44,328 nucleotides of DNA. Source: Cyclobacterium sp. (GTDB taxonomy: Bacteria; Bacteroidota; Bacteroidia; Cytophagales; Cyclobacteriaceae). The translations under genes and the position numbers were made by a program. How positions within the stretch are numbered: position 1 is the first letter of the stretch; each line of letters begins with the position of its first letter. The notes beneath the pieces are model-generated. The model had not been told where the DNA came from. It did not search any database and saw nothing but the letters and a program-made list of their open reading frames with translations. Shown piece after piece: positions 10,105 through 18,159 of this stretch. The stretch covers positions 1 to 44,328 of the forward strand of contig NZ_JABURL010000063.1 of the NCBI RefSeq assembly GCF_014762705.1, in the 5' to 3' direction.

Positions 10105-10204
10105 GGTATGAGGTGCATTTGAAAGTAAACTGTAAAAATTAAAGTTAAAGAATATCTTTCATAAAACTAGTTAACTGCATCAAATCAAAGTTTTTTGAAG
10201 GCTA

Positions 10205-10411
10205 CTATTGATCCTCATACCATTTTTCATCAAAGGTATGGGTAGACTCCAAGGCAGCTTTCAATACTTTCACCACCATCCATATCATTAATACCGGAGA
10301 AATGGAAAATAGCAACAATATCAGTGCGGTATTCAGGTTTACTGCTACAGCAACAACGTAAATCAATAGAAAGCCTGTTACCAGGCTAACTGGTACCAAT
10401 GGGTTGTCCAT
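10205..10411 (-). CDS. Small two-helix membrane protein, function unknown
   Basis: 68 aa from the ATG at 10411 (MDNPLVPVSLVT). I prefer this to a TTG start 27 bp upstream because a purine-rich AGGAAAAG lies just before it. Two predicted membrane helices (about residues 6-25 and 29-50) are followed by a charged cytosolic or periplasmic tail ending FDEKWYEDQ. I do not recognise the family. It lies 69 bp downstream of the HiPIP gene on the same strand and could be the last gene of that transcript. Confidence 0.6.
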   Translation of the reverse strand: MDNPLVPVSLVTGFLLIYVVAVAVNLNTALILLLFSISPVLMIWMVVKVLKAALESTHTFDEKWYEDQ

Positions 10412-10480
10412 AATTTGGTTCTTTTCCTGATAAAACAATCAGGAACAGGTATTTGTTCGATTAAAAAATTAGATTGTATA

Positions 10481-10804
10481 TCAGGCATTGTCCACCCTCG
10501 GAGCCCAATAGGTACAATATGCTCCGGCTTTTACAGGACCCTTAAAGAGTTGGCATCCACCACATTTTCTTTTTTCCGTAGGGGGTAGGTAGAGCTGACA
10601 ATTGTCACAACGATTGTCAGAAACCGGCGTTTCTTCTTCATATCCCAGGCTTTTTCTTTTTTCCAGTTCATCCTCGCTTAAGCCTGTCAGGTCTGCACAA
10701 TCAGTAACCTGTTCGAGTTGGTATTCTTTTTTTGGGCTGGCACAATAGGATAAAATCAGGGTTGACGATCCGAGTAAATACTTTACAAAATTCCTTCTTT
10801 CCAT
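10481..10804 (-). CDS. High-potential iron-sulfur protein (HiPIP), exported
   Basis: Small [4Fe-4S] electron carrier of 107 aa. The C-terminal half shows the HiPIP cysteine pattern: Cys66-x2-Cys69 (CDNC), Cys84 in GGCQLFKG and Cys97 in GAYCTYWAP, with spacings close to the canonical family. Cys81 is extra. The N-terminus MERRNFVKYLLGSSTLILSYC carries a twin-arginine-like motif and a possible lipobox ending at Cys21, so Tat export of the folded cluster protein is plausible. The gene begins 10 bp after the upstream dehydrogenase gene, implying co-transcription and a possible redox partnership. Confidence 0.85.
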   Translation of the reverse strand: MERRNFVKYLLGSSTLILSYCASPKKEYQLEQVTDCADLTGLSEDELEKRKSLGYEEETPVSDNRCDNCQLYLPPTEKRKCGGCQLFKGPVKAGAYCTYWAPRVDNA

Positions 10805-10814
10805 GGGTTGGTTT

Positions 10815-12926
10815 TTAAAGTGCGGTCATTAATTCCTGAAGGGGGAATTCACCATAATTTTCCCCTGCTTCCAGTTTTTTCAAAATAGCAGTTAAATTTT
10901 CAGAATGGTTATCCTTTGATAGCTCCAGACCTTTTTTCAGGTTATCCAAAGCTATTTGCTTCCAATGATCCATGTTTTCGCCTTCCAAAGAAGACAATAG
11001 TCCGATGAAATCCTTAATATTGGCTTCTTCCCCTTTTGCACCCAATATATGTGACACTTCTTTAAGGTAATCATTTTTCCAACCTTCAGAACTTTCAAAA
11101 AAATCATGCTGCTCTTTCAATTCTTCAAGGATCTGAAGTCCGGAGCCAGCATTGGAGCTAAGGATTGCTGTTCGAAACCATTTATTTGATCCCTTTTCCA
11201 TTAATACACCCGCCATTTTTTCAATGACTGAATTGTCCTCATAATTTCCCAGGCTTAAAACAGCCTGCATGGAGATCATTGGGTTTTCATGGTTTATTTT
11301 TTCCGATATATCTTCCCTTAAAGCTGGAAAGTCCTCTGCCAACACCAAAGCATTTTTAACAAGCCCCCAATGTTCGCTTTCCAATGCGGATGCTACCAAA
11401 TCTGAAGGTAAAGCATCCATGGAATGCAATAAATGAAGGGCCAGAACCTGGGCTTTTGGGTTTTCCTTTTTTGCCAATGCCAATAGAAAAGGCACCGGCT
11501 CCGCGCTGGGATTTTCCAGTATCAAGCGCTGAGCGGTAGTTCTGTTCCAGCCATTGTCATGGGCCAGTTGAGCAACAAGAGCTTCCGCGTCCATTTTTGA
11601 GAAATCAGGGGATTCCCTTTTTCCAACACCCGTGCCTTTTGGTACCAGGCGATAAATTCGCCCATGGTTTTCTCCATTCATGAAGTCCATTTCCTCTTTT
11701 AGATCATCCGGGATCGAAACCGGGGTTTCTATATGTTGCCGGTAAAAATCAACCAGGTACAGAAACCCATCAGGACCTACCGTAAAACCTACCGGCCTGA
11801 ACCAGGGATCGGTGGATGCCAGGAATTCCTTTGTGGTTTCTTCAGCATGTCGCCGGGCCAGTAGGGATGGTCCGTTTTTATCCAGCACCAACTGGTCTCT
11901 GTGTACCAGGTTTCCTGCTACATCTCCGGTAAACAGGTCTCCGTAAAATTCTTCCGGAAAGGCGCCTCCATTGTAAATCGTACCTCCGGAGGCTCCGGTG
12001 AAATAGTCCTCGGCATGTTCTACCCGGTCCAATTCCTGTTCCTGGTATTGCTTGTTCCTTCTTTGTGTCCTCTCTGCCCGCCAGTAGGGAGGCGGAGTCA
12101 TTTGAAACATTTCAAAATCATGGTCGGAAATGTTTTGATTTACAGATTTGCTGGATAGATGCCCGTGGCGCTCCAGGTATCTTCCAGGAATAACTGCCTG
12201 CTGCACATGCAAAGTGTTTTGGGTAAATACCTTATTGCCCCAGTCATCGAAGGTCTGCCCAAATTGTGCGGTGCCGCTTTCCTTTTCAAATTGGCCCTTG
12301 TCCAGTCGAAATCTGAAATCCATCCCCTGAAGGTTTATCGGCTTTTTTTCAGTTTTGTTTTGGAAGGTTACCTCACTTCTTTGCCCGTTATTGGCCGCAT
12401 AGATCCAATTATCCACACCCAGTCGCAAATTGGTAATCTGGGCTTCAGAATTATTTTCAAAAAAACCTGAAAAAATGATTTCTTTGCTGTCAGCAGCTCC
12501 ATCCTCATCCAGATCTTTCATGTAGTAGATATAGGGTGCAGCTGTTACCAGCAGGCCTCCCTTCCAGGGCATCAGACTGGTGGCATCTGCTATGCCTTCT
12601 GCAAAAACAATGGAGGAGTCTATCTGCCCATCTCCGTCTTCATCTACCAATTGTTTAATCACTCCCCTTCCCTTACCTTCTTCAGGCTTGTAGGGGTAGT
12701 CAGGCATTTCTACGGCGAAGGCCGTTCCGTGCTCATCAAATACCAAATCCACCGGATCCTTGATATGAGGCTCGGCGGCAAAGAGTTGTACTTCGAACGC
12801 TTCGTGAATATCAAAGGTAGCGATGGAGGCCTCCGGGCTCAGGGGGCCGGCATATTTGTCTTCTTTACAGGATTGTAGACCTGAAAGCAATATCATGGAG
12901 AGAATGAAGGATGCGGAAAGTTTCAT
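10815..12926 (-). CDS. Lipoprotein dehydrogenase-like beta-propeller protein (PVC-type family, no cytochrome domain)
   Basis: 703-aa secreted lipoprotein (signal ending LLSGLQSC, Cys20). Residues about 35-430 resemble the propeller of 'putative membrane-bound dehydrogenase' proteins of the Planctomycetes/Verrucomicrobia type, which are distantly related to soluble quinoprotein glucose dehydrogenases: FEVQLFAAEPHIKDPVDLVFDEHG, two calcium-binding D-x-D-x-D-G loops (DEDGDGQID; DLDEDGAAD) and FTVGPDGFLYLVDFYRQHIE. Residues about 440-700 are alpha-helical and HEAT-like. Such proteins usually end in a CxxCH cytochrome domain. This one has no cysteine except Cys20, so it carries no c-type haem. The HiPIP gene follows directly. 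Substrate is unknown. Confidence 0.75.
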   Translation of the reverse strand: MKLSASFILSMILLSGLQSCKEDKYAGPLSPEASIATFDIHEAFEVQLFAAEPHIKDPVDLVFDEHGTAFAVEMPDYPYKPEEGKGRGVIKQLVDEDGDGQIDSSIVFAEGIADATSLMPWKGGLLVTAAPYIYYMKDLDEDGAADSKEIIFSGFFENNSEAQITNLRLGVDNWIYAANNGQRSEVTFQNKTEKKPINLQGMDFRFRLDKGQFEKESGTAQFGQTFDDWGNKVFTQNTLHVQQAVIPGRYLERHGHLSSKSVNQNISDHDFEMFQMTPPPYWRAERTQRRNKQYQEQELDRVEHAEDYFTGASGGTIYNGGAFPEEFYGDLFTGDVAGNLVHRDQLVLDKNGPSLLARRHAEETTKEFLASTDPWFRPVGFTVGPDGFLYLVDFYRQHIETPVSIPDDLKEEMDFMNGENHGRIYRLVPKGTGVGKRESPDFSKMDAEALVAQLAHDNGWNRTTAQRLILENPSAEPVPFLLALAKKENPKAQVLALHLLHSMDALPSDLVASALESEHWGLVKNALVLAEDFPALREDISEKINHENPMISMQAVLSLGNYEDNSVIEKMAGVLMEKGSNKWFRTAILSSNAGSGLQILEELKEQHDFFESSEGWKNDYLKEVSHILGAKGEEANIKDFIGLLSSLEGENMDHWKQIALDNLKKGLELSKDNHSENLTAILKKLEAGENYGEFPLQELMTAL

Positions 12927-12971
12927 GTCAAATAATGTGTGTTATTGATTGATTTCCAATATTGGTTTAAA

Positions 12972-13005
12972 TCCGTTAAAATGAAAATTATTTTCCGTTA
13001 ACGGA
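12972..13005. promoter_or_regulatory. Palindromic operator candidate upstream of the dehydrogenase gene
   Basis: A perfect 12-bp palindrome TCCGTTAACGGA lies at 12994-13005. A half copy TCCGTTAA lies at 12972-12979, so the two repeats are 22 bp apart, two helical turns. They sit in the 119-bp gap before the dehydrogenase-HiPIP genes. Spacing and symmetry suggest a dimeric repressor or activator site; the protein is unknown. Confidence 0.45.
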
Positions 13006-13045
13006 TCATTTTTTTAATTACTCCATGATTTATATGAACCTTTTG

Positions 13046-15472
13046 TCACTCAAAGGCCAATTTTTTAGTCGGCTTAAAACCGAAAATATCATCCAAAAAG
13101 GCATAGGCCTCCTTTCTTATTTCCGGGGGAAAGTCATGTCCGGCATTCGGATACCTCACTTGCAGATGATCCGGAAACCCCATCCACTGGTATACAGGGG
13201 CGAGTAAATGGATACCGGTTTTGACCCCTTCCACGGAAAAATTACTATCCTGCAGGGGGGCATTGGTAAACACAGGTCTGGGAGCAATCAAGGCGATGAT
13301 ATCTGTAAAATCAAATGGAAGATAGGCATCCGGAAGTTGATTTTTGATGGCTGGCATGTATCTTTCCTGGGCCCAGGGCCCAAGCCGTCCTCCATAATTT
13401 TTCGTACCAGCTTCTCCTATATCATAAAAATCAAAGGGAGTCCAGCCACAACTGCTCACCACCACCTTGATCCGGGGATCATGAGCTGCGGCAAAAAGAG
13501 CATTGTGCCCACCCAGAGAGTGCCCGATCACACCTATGCGGTTGGGGTCTACTGCCTCCATCTGGCTCAAAACATCCACACAACGCATGTGATTCCAAAC
13601 TCCTAACAAGGTTCCTGAAGGAAAGCCATCCTGTGAAAAGTCATGGTTCTTTTGTTCCCCAAAGCTTGGATAATCAGGAGCCATCACCACGTAACCCTTT
13701 TCGGCCAGCTCCCTGGCTATAGCCCTGTTTTCTAATGGACCCTGTCCGTCTACGATTCTTTTACCCTCCTCGCCTGTGCTGTGAAGGACCAACATGGCTG
13801 GCCGGTTTTTGCTTTGGTGCGGAACATACAGATAGGCCGTTACATTATTTTTATGGTCGGACGGAAAGCTCACCTGATAACGGGTAAACCTGCTCTCCAC
13901 CAGGGAGTCGGTATAGGTCAGGGTAGGAATGGACAGACATTTACGGGAGGGTAGGGTTCCCATGATGGAGGCCATATTGTTTTTCCAAACTTTCTCTTTT
14001 TCTTTCCATTCATGAAGGCTTCTGATAGGAGTGTCACTTTCTTCCCGCAAAATGTAGGAATTGGATGCTTCCCGCTTGGGTATGGGTTGACGCAGGAGCT
14101 TTTTGATCGCCGCCATGATGACTGGCTCGGCTTCCGAAGTTACCGGGCTTGCGTCGATTTCATAACCCCCTTCCTGATAGGCCGCAGCGGTACCAATATA
14201 AAACGGTCCGTAATCCCCATAAGCTGCCATGGCCACAAATAAGTCGGGCCTTTCGGCCTTGGCTGCCAGTTGGTATTCCACAAATAGTTCTCCAGGCAAA
14301 TGGAGTATGCGGGCATCTCCAAGGGTCAGGCAGCCGATTTCAATTTTTTTCCCCAAATGCTGTCGCTTGTACCAGGCCAATTTTTGCATGTTATTGGTCA
14401 GCCAGCGAGCGTTCTGCCGGTGCATTTCCTGTTCAATATTCGGGATGTCCTCTCTTGCCGGCAGCAAAACGGGTTCCTGTTGCCAAAATATATCTGTAGG
14501 GGCCAATGCTTGTTTACTCGTGTTTTCCCAGGCCTTTTTCATCCCTGCGGCCAGCCGATCAGCCAACAGACCTCGGTTGATTTTTGAGCCATCATTGTAT
14601 TTTCCTGCAGCAATATTGGCACCGGCACCGTTGAAATGTACATGCAAGGCTTCCGGGACCTCCAGTTGCCGCATGTACCTGGCTATACCCGGAAAGTCGG
14701 GATTGGCCACTTTGGTGAGGTAGTAGCTCTGCGGGTGAACGGCATAATAACTCAGGACTGCCAGCGGCTGATCTTCATTCCAAAAGCTGATCAGTGAAAC
14801 CTCCGGATCAATCAGGCCTTCAGGGAAATCCCGGATTTTGGGATCTTTGGTAGAGGAGCTGCGAAAATATTCGATTTTCCCGTCAGTTCCTTTGATACGG
14901 CGGTTTGAAGCCACCCTTTCCACCATTGCTTTTCCTGTACCCACATGGGTCAGGGGTTGGGCATTGGGTAAAGCACTGCGTATGGCCGCTTCCAGCCTGT
15001 TCAATACAACCCGGTCAAAGGAACTTTCAAAAGCAAATGGGTCTAAACCTGCATCCACCAGGATTTTTTCCGCCCCCCAGTCACTGATGGGCGCATCGTG
15101 CTGGTGGACCGTATGGACGGCTACCCGCGAGGGTATGGTGGAAGCCGCCTTTGCCAAAGTCGCCTTGAAAGCATCCTGACTTTCATTGGCAATTCCAATC
15201 CAATCTATCGCACAGAGTACAATCGGAAGACCGCTTCCTGAAATGACAATTCCTTTTGCCCTGAGACCTAAATCATCCCTGTTTTGCATCGGGTCATAAG
15301 CTAGCCAGCTTCCGACTGGAGGAGTAGCATCCACATCAAAGACTGCAAGCGTCAGGCCACTATCCGGTTCTTTTTCTTTTTGCCGGCCCATCCCCGGAAT
15401 TGAAACCAGCAGAAAAAGCAGGCAAATAAGGGAAGGAAATAAAAACTTTGTATCAATCAATAGCTTAGTCAT
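13046..15472 (-). CDS. Exported fusion: neutral-ceramidase-like domain plus alpha/beta-hydrolase esterase
   Basis: 808 aa with a Sec signal (about residues 1-29). Residues about 38-450 resemble the N-terminal domain of neutral/alkaline non-lysosomal ceramidases: a His cluster HTVHQHDAP (His120, His123, His125) that could bind zinc, His246 in YAVHPQSYY, and the glycine-rich VHFNGAGANIAAG segment. Residues about 525-800 form a separate alpha/beta hydrolase of the dienelactone-hydrolase/acetyl-xylan-esterase type, with nucleophile Ser652 in GHSLGG, probable acid Asp742 and His779 in NAGHDFPPE. The gene overlaps the end of the upstream hydrolase gene by 8 bp. The natural substrate is unknown; a carbohydrate ester or amide is possible. 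Confidence 0.75.
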   Translation of the reverse strand: MTKLLIDTKFLFPSLICLLFLLVSIPGMGRQKEKEPDSGLTLAVFDVDATPPVGSWLAYDPMQNRDDLGLRAKGIVISGSGLPIVLCAIDWIGIANESQDAFKATLAKAASTIPSRVAVHTVHQHDAPISDWGAEKILVDAGLDPFAFESSFDRVVLNRLEAAIRSALPNAQPLTHVGTGKAMVERVASNRRIKGTDGKIEYFRSSSTKDPKIRDFPEGLIDPEVSLISFWNEDQPLAVLSYYAVHPQSYYLTKVANPDFPGIARYMRQLEVPEALHVHFNGAGANIAAGKYNDGSKINRGLLADRLAAGMKKAWENTSKQALAPTDIFWQQEPVLLPAREDIPNIEQEMHRQNARWLTNNMQKLAWYKRQHLGKKIEIGCLTLGDARILHLPGELFVEYQLAAKAERPDLFVAMAAYGDYGPFYIGTAAAYQEGGYEIDASPVTSEAEPVIMAAIKKLLRQPIPKREASNSYILREESDTPIRSLHEWKEKEKVWKNNMASIMGTLPSRKCLSIPTLTYTDSLVESRFTRYQVSFPSDHKNNVTAYLYVPHQSKNRPAMLVLHSTGEEGKRIVDGQGPLENRAIARELAEKGYVVMAPDYPSFGEQKNHDFSQDGFPSGTLLGVWNHMRCVDVLSQMEAVDPNRIGVIGHSLGGHNALFAAAHDPRIKVVVSSCGWTPFDFYDIGEAGTKNYGGRLGPWAQERYMPAIKNQLPDAYLPFDFTDIIALIAPRPVFTNAPLQDSNFSVEGVKTGIHLLAPVYQWMGFPDHLQVRYPNAGHDFPPEIRKEAYAFLDDIFGFKPTKKLAFE

Positions 15473-17837
15473 GAGTTTGTTGGGTATGCTGATGAATCCA
15501 GTCTATCATTTTATCCTGGGAGGTCTCTCTGAATCGGTTAAATCCCTTGGGTATATACTGGTAAGGGCTGTTTTTGTCCCCCATTTGATGGGTGATTTTT
15601 TTGAGATTTTGAAGGGTTCTGCTAATGGCTGGCAAATCGGCATGCCTGTCCTGAGCTGGGCTGACGACCATCAGCGGCCGTGGAAGGATGGTAGCCAGTA
15701 TTTCCGGGAAATCCACGGGTATTTCCGAGGGATTATCCGTGTAGTACCCCCAGTTGGGGATCAGGCCATAAAGGTGGGAATAAGCTTTGATTCCCTCCAT
15801 ATGCGAACCGGCCTCCCTCAAAGGGGTAAAAGCAGAAGCAACCGCTACTCCGGCAACCTGCTCCTCCAAAGCAGCAGTAAACAGCGCTACTGTACCACCC
15901 AAAGCATAGCCAGCCAGGTACAATTGATTGGTATCTACAAATGGCAGTTGACCCAGTGCCTGAATGGCATCACGGGTATCTTTGACCATTTTACCCATTT
16001 TTGACCAATCCGGATACCTGTCATAAAAACCGGAGCCTTCTTCAATGCGGCTGCCATAGCCCAACAGATCCATGGTGAATACACCCATCCCCTTAGCCAG
16101 ACAAGTTTCAATAAAATGGTTCATGCCGGTATCAAACCCTGTGTTGACATACTTATGCAGGTATATGACCATAGGGATTTTTTTTCCACTTTCTGGTTTG
16201 AACTCCCCCTTATCATTTGAAGGAAGGTAAATGGCACCATGCTGGTAATCTCCCAAAGCATTATATGGGGCTATATTGCGCCTGATACCGTTGGATACCT
16301 GCGGACGATTGAGTAACAGGTCCAGGTAATCCGTATTGTTGCTTAAATTTGCAATAGGGGAGGCGGCGATTCCCTCAGGCTGCTTTCCAAGGGTCCACCG
16401 AATCCTTTCCCGGACTTTTTCCTGCCAGGCATTCAGACCTGGTTGGTCCAGAGTAGCCGTGTGATCTATTAAGGAAGATAGTGCTACTGGCTGTTCGTTG
16501 AGTAAGCCTGGTGAGTTTCTTCCCTTTTCCCAGCTTTCAAAACCATAACTGTAATACATTTGATTGTTCCATTTTTTGTCCGATCGTCCAAACTGTATGT
16601 CCAGCCAGTCCACAAAAGATTCTATATCCCTGGCTGCAACGGCGTGTTTCCCATCCCTGAATCGGATTCCTAGTTTATCGGGTTGTCCCAGAAAGTCATA
16701 CACCTGCTGCAGAGACTTGTAATTTTGTTCGATGGCCCAGGGGTCACCTCCTCCGGCCTCCCTGATAGAAGAACTCAGCAATAAGGCATTGGGGGCAATC
16801 AAGGCCATCAGTGAGTTTTGGTCAATGGGCAGCTTGTGTTCCCTGCCGTTAAAAAACCGTAAGCGGGGATGAAACCATTGAGGCCTGATCGAATTCAGGT
16901 AATCGATCGATTCATTTTCATGTCTTTCGTCCGTATACCGGTAGGGGATCTCTCCACCCGTACCTCCGCTACTGCTTATCAGGGCGGTGATCCTTTGGTC
17001 AAAGGCTGCGGCAAAAATGGATAATTTTGCATTCCTGGAATGCCCGGTCAATGCAATTTTATCTTTATCCACATGCGGCAAAGTATACAGGTAATCGACG
17101 GCTCTTTGCGCTCCCCAGGCGCGGGTCATCAAGGCAGACCAATCGTACTCAGGGTACACTTCCTGGTAGGAAATGGTCTCATCAAAAACATCTGCCCCGG
17201 CATATATGACCCCCATGTAGCCCCTTCTTACAGCTATCTGCACCCAACCCCTGTGGTTCCACTGGCTCATAAAGACCGGGTGTGGACCATCACCGGGAGG
17301 GGTATATACTTCGAGGGTTAGCCGGGCTTTTTCATGGTCTCCAAATTTCAGCAGGACGGTTTGAACCTTGATTTCACCTTCCCGGTGTTCTGATAAGATT
17401 TCTGATGTCAGGTTTTCCGGAGGATCGGGAAAGGTTCCGGACAGTAAAAGTTTCACCTGTTCTTGTATCCATTCTCGTTTTGCCTGCCACTGTTCCATTG
17501 TTTCAACAGGGATCTGCTGACCACCTTCATCCAGGATGAGCGGATCTGGGAGAAAAGGAAGATCAGGCAGGGAGTCGAAATCAGGAGGTAATTCTCCGGT
17601 CCTTTTTTGCCAGGCATCCCAGGTGCTATCCTTATAGCTCAGCCGCTCAAAGGAAGCAAAAACGTTTCTGGCCCTCTGCTCAGGGCGCGGGTGGGGTCTG
17701 TTTAATTCACGGAGATCTTCCAAAAAGGCTTTGCGCTTCAAGGTATCAGGGGATTGAGCCATGCTCAATAGGGGTATCAGGCTGATGATTAAGATTATAC
17801 CTCCGAAAAAACAGGATCGCATATTTGATTTTTTCAT
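15465..17837 (-). CDS. Exported double alpha/beta-hydrolase: CE15-like esterase domain plus degenerate second domain
   Basis: 790 aa, Sec signal ending LLSMAQ (about residue 28). The first half (about 80-415) resembles the CE15 glucuronoyl-esterase group: the nucleophile elbow is TGHSRNAK (Ser267), close to the family form G-C-S-R-N-G-K, and His398 in DGKHAVAARD is a good catalytic histidine. The second half (about 500-785) is another alpha/beta-hydrolase fold, but its elbow reads AGYALGG, with Ala645 at the position of the nucleophilic serine; the codon is GCT. So domain two is probably non-catalytic. The gene overlaps the next hydrolase gene by 8 bp (stop inside start region), so the two are translationally coupled. 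A role in cleaving plant or algal polysaccharide esters is inferred. Confidence 0.75.
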   Translation of the reverse strand: MKKSNMRSCFFGGIILIISLIPLLSMAQSPDTLKRKAFLEDLRELNRPHPRPEQRARNVFASFERLSYKDSTWDAWQKRTGELPPDFDSLPDLPFLPDPLILDEGGQQIPVETMEQWQAKREWIQEQVKLLLSGTFPDPPENLTSEILSEHREGEIKVQTVLLKFGDHEKARLTLEVYTPPGDGPHPVFMSQWNHRGWVQIAVRRGYMGVIYAGADVFDETISYQEVYPEYDWSALMTRAWGAQRAVDYLYTLPHVDKDKIALTGHSRNAKLSIFAAAFDQRITALISSSGGTGGEIPYRYTDERHENESIDYLNSIRPQWFHPRLRFFNGREHKLPIDQNSLMALIAPNALLLSSSIREAGGGDPWAIEQNYKSLQQVYDFLGQPDKLGIRFRDGKHAVAARDIESFVDWLDIQFGRSDKKWNNQMYYSYGFESWEKGRNSPGLLNEQPVALSSLIDHTATLDQPGLNAWQEKVRERIRWTLGKQPEGIAASPIANLSNNTDYLDLLLNRPQVSNGIRRNIAPYNALGDYQHGAIYLPSNDKGEFKPESGKKIPMVIYLHKYVNTGFDTGMNHFIETCLAKGMGVFTMDLLGYGSRIEEGSGFYDRYPDWSKMGKMVKDTRDAIQALGQLPFVDTNQLYLAGYALGGTVALFTAALEEQVAGVAVASAFTPLREAGSHMEGIKAYSHLYGLIPNWGYYTDNPSEIPVDFPEILATILPRPLMVVSPAQDRHADLPAISRTLQNLKKITHQMGDKNSPYQYIPKGFNRFRETSQDKMIDWIHQHTQQTHD

Positions 17838-18159
17838 GGGAAAGGGCCGGGTTTGGCGTTTGTAACTTAATTAACCTAAAATTAATGACAAATCCTTATG
17901 TAAAAAGGGCCAATGGTAAAAATTCGCATAAGATCCTTATCATCACTGAATATCGCATGAGAAGGAGAGTTGATTTTGAACGAAACCCTGACATTTCCGG
18001 TGAAATGATTAAAAAATTCAGGGTTTATGCGTGCCAAAGCCTCAAATTGAATGATTGGAACTTACAACAGCATCTTTTACAGTTTCTTTCTTGAAAGGAT
18101 TAGGAATAATAATATCTTTGTCGAAATTAAAAAATCTATATATTTCTTTGATAGCTGAT
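17838..18159. other. Divergent intergenic region between hydrolase operon and pyrophosphatase
   Basis: The 322-bp gap separates the minus-strand hydrolase operon from hppA. It contains the well-formed hppA promoter described separately. I see no operator symmetry, hairpin or convincing small gene in the rest. Confidence 0.5.
18090..18120 (+). promoter_or_regulatory. Bacteroidota-type promoter for the pyrophosphatase gene
   Basis: TATCTTTG at 18113-18120 is an exact TAnnTTTG -7 element. TTG at 18091-18093 (CTTG, one base off TTTG) lies 19 bp upstream, the expected -33 spacing. The start codon is 40 bp downstream. Confidence 0.65.

Noticed and set aside
15471-16004. 177-codon plus-strand frame
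   Set aside because: Lies antisense within the CE15-like hydrolase gene, whose frame has clear signal peptide and domain motifs.
17825-18094. 89-codon plus-strand frame before hppA
   Set aside because: Overlaps the start of the divergent hydrolase gene and ends just before the hppA promoter; no protein-like pattern.
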